Origin: Rhexocercosporidium sp. MPI-PUGE-AT-0058
Taxonomy: Eukaryota > Ascomycota > Leotiomycetes > Helotiales
DNA length: 64,000 nucleotides
Direction of reading: 5' to 3'
NCBI GenBank assembly: GCA_020746875.1
Contig: JAGTJL010000010.1
Coordinates: forward strand, 1,984,001-2,048,000
Shown here: in pieces, positions 62,425-64,000 of the stretch
Position numbering within the stretch: the stretch's first letter is position 1
How the letters are laid out: each line of letters starts with the position of its first letter
Made by a program: the position numbers and the translations under genes
The notes under the pieces: model-generated
The model's input: the letters and a program-made list of their open reading frames with translations, nothing else
What the model was told of the DNA's origin: nothing
The model's database searches: none

Positions 62425-62705
62425 TATAAAAGGGAAAATACTAAGTATATAATAAGAGAATAATAAAGCAAGTGCCGGAAGATAAACGTAAGAAATACTT
62501 ATTTAACGAATACTAAAGATATTATATATTTAAGGAATATAATCTATTAAGAGAAAAGAGAAATATAATTTAAATAAAAAAGAAAAGTTATAATAATAAA
62601 AATCGTTATTATCGTTAAAAGATATTGCCTTAAAAGTTATCTTAAATACAGCGAGATACAGCTCAATTACGTGATAAATGGGCCTCTGAGGTCAACCCCA
62701 CCACA
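62425..62705 (-). repeat. 5' LTR (right copy) of the Gypsy element
   Basis: 281 bp, ending CCACCACA. It retains more G/C than the left copy. On its inner side the minus strand reads TTTTAATAACCGACG (about 62410-62424), a possible decayed tRNA primer-binding site starting TGG. Confidence 0.85.
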
Positions 62706-64000
62706 TTACTAAAAGCTATAACATATACTACTAAGTTATGTAGCTTTTCAACCTCTCTTTTGCGCCGCTATAGCTTTCGACGGTTAGCTAGCCCTGCCAC
62801 CTTATAATCGTCGTCCTATAAGCTCTTATCTTAATTAAATAAATAAGCCTTAGTAATTAAATTAATAACGTGGCTTATATAACGTAATCTCTTTGCCTTA
62901 AAAGTCGAATCCCTACGCTTTTCTAAGCTCTATAAGAGTCGTATTATTATTCGTCGCATTATTAAGAATAAAGTAATTAAAGTTATATGCGTTAATTCCT
63001 AATCGTTCGAGAAGAGGCTTGAGAATAAAATATTAATTTGCGATTATTAAAGAGAGCGCCAGGAAAAAGAGTAATAAATGACATACCGACACCGGTCTTT
63101 TTATGTCCTAGGAGCTCTAATAAGCCTATAAGACGTGTGCAGGCCTCATATCGATCGTTAATAAAATGTACTATAACATTAAGTACATTAATCTTCTCTC
63201 TTTTTAATCCTTAGCCGTTAAAAGTAATAATAATCTTTGATTTGGCGTTACGAATCTCCTTGATCACCTAAGGCTCTATATACTTAAAGAGATCGTAAAT
63301 CTAAGACTTAACTAACGAGTGCGAATCTAGTAATGCCTTTTTAGCCTCTATATTAGCAATCTTAAAGCAACGTTTTAGGCGTCGAGAGGTAACTTTACGG
63401 TGTTTAACGTTATCGTAAATAATTCATTTAAGAAACGCGTTAATAAACTCTTATTATCGAAATGGAATCACTTTGTCGTAATTTCCTCTTATAATACTAG
63501 AGGCCTGAGCACGTGGAGGCTTTATAGGTTTCACTCTTTAAGTATTTCTTCTTACGTTAAGCATATGCATTTCTTATATATAGCGCTTGGCGTTGCTTAA
63601 AGTATTCGTATTAAAGTGATATTCGCGATTCCGGGAAAATTTAATATTATAATGACTTACAAAAATAAGCGGAAAAGTCTGTAGATTTACTAAGGAAACA
63701 TATATAAAGCTTATAACACTATATGTTATTATTTATCGGTTTAGTTATATCGGTGAGATAATAGTTAACTTTCTATACCTATTGACAAAATTTCCTCTTC
63801 GTAGCCCCTGAGACGACATGACTTATAGGCAGCCTAGCCACTAAAACGTTCCGATTATTATATAAAGGCTCTTTATAATCGTATAGAGAATAGCCTTCGT
63901 GGTTCTCGATATTTGGAGGCTTATCGGGGTCGTAATAGTCGCTATAAGTAAGCTTTAAACGGAAACAGCAATTACGGAATATAAGCTTCTTCTTCGCTGC
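62706..64000 (-). mobile_element. hAT transposon, N-terminal part of transposase (right half, runs off the edge)
   Basis: The minus strand, across stops and frame changes, reads as the first half of a hAT transposase: EAKKALLDSHSLVKS and IYDLFKYIEP (about 63270-63360), NAKSKIIITFNG (about 63220), INVLNVIVHFINDRYEACTR (about 63130-63200), LIGLLELLGHKKTGVG (about 63080-63125) and LGINAYNFNYFILNNATNNN (about 62945-63005). Expected Trp and Asp residues are replaced by stops and Asn. The other half lies left of the Gypsy element. Confidence 0.7.

Larger units (their letters stand above)
50121..62705 (-). mobile_element. Gypsy LTR retrotransposon, 12,585 bp, heavily RIP-mutated
   Basis: Two 281-bp LTRs (50121-50401, 62425-62705) in direct orientation bound the element, which sits inside a hAT transposon with a TTAC duplication (50117-50120, 62706-62709). 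It is coded on the minus strand: the left LTR is preceded, in that sense, by a polypurine tract (AAAAAGGGGACGCA, complement of 50402-50415), and pol reads leftward. No long ORF survives. GC is very low and changes are almost all transitions. About 5 kb lies before RT (gag side) and about 5 kb between the RNase H region and the 3' LTR, so the element is long for Gypsy. Nothing here can be functional as it stands. Confidence 0.88.

Noticed and set aside
50121..62705. Possibility that the AT-rich block is mitochondrial DNA or a centromere core
   Set aside because: Direct 281-bp LTRs, a polypurine tract and decayed RT/RNase H motifs explain it as a RIPped retrotransposon. A centromeric position is not excluded but nothing in the window shows it.
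63400..63600. 66-codon plus-strand ORF near the right end
   Set aside because: It is antisense to the recognisable hAT transposase reading and has no domain.
1..64000. CRISPR arrays or bacterial operon features
   Set aside because: The window is plainly eukaryotic (spliced genes throughout), and no spaced repeat arrays were found.

Overview
This window comes from a filamentous ascomycete (Pezizomycotina). The genes are intron-rich with short introns (mostly 45-80 nt, GTRNGT...YAG). The proteome is typical of the group: GH115 and GH3 glycosidases, a Zn2Cys6 regulator, DHA2 and sugar MFS transporters and a sedolisin propeptide. Transposons carry C-to-T/G-to-A decay of the kind left by repeat-induced point mutation (RIP). 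I cannot fix the genus; a leotiomycete is only a guess.

Layout. (1) 1-25 kb is ordinary gene space: a 5' piece of a GH115 alpha-glucuronidase (minus), a BuGZ/ZNF207-like zinc-finger protein (minus), an NAD-type malic enzyme (plus), unknown proteins at 9.4-10.8 and 13.7-14.8 kb, a decayed membrane-protein gene at 11.3-13.0 kb (minus), a small cysteine-rich secreted ORF whose second codon is TAA (15.1-15.3 kb, minus), a Cys/His-rich basic protein (17.7-18.3 kb, minus), a DHA2 MFS exporter (21.7-23.7 kb) and a coiled-coil protein (24.4-25.2 kb, minus). (2) 27.1-30.5 kb is a nest of DNA transposons: a 0.2-kb MITE abuts a 0.6-kb mariner-like element, into which a 2.5-kb Mutator-like element (MULE) has inserted. 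The MULE has perfect 50-bp terminal inverted repeats, but its transposase ORF is broken by five stops, all at apparent tryptophan positions. (3) 31.0-44.8 kb is a compact metabolic group: a truncated sedolisin propeptide, a ThDP-dependent decarboxylase/synthase, a mitochondrial FAD D-2-hydroxyacid (D-lactate) dehydrogenase, a Zn2Cys6 activator, a GH3 beta-glucosidase with PA14-type insert and a lactose-permease-type sugar transporter. (4) 45-64 kb is AT-rich, RIP-decayed heterochromatin. It holds an inverted LTR fragment, a copia-like remnant, the C-terminal half of a regulator gene, and a hAT element split by a 12,585-bp Gypsy retrotransposon with 281-bp LTRs, coded on the minus strand.

How the genes may work together: in region 3 the activator gene shares a divergent promoter with the dehydrogenase, and the glycosidase shares one with the transporter. 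Together they could import and hydrolyse a beta-glucoside and oxidise/decarboxylate a D-2-hydroxy acid. An aryl glycoside of the mandelate type is one speculative substrate; ordinary sugar and lactate use is the plainer reading.
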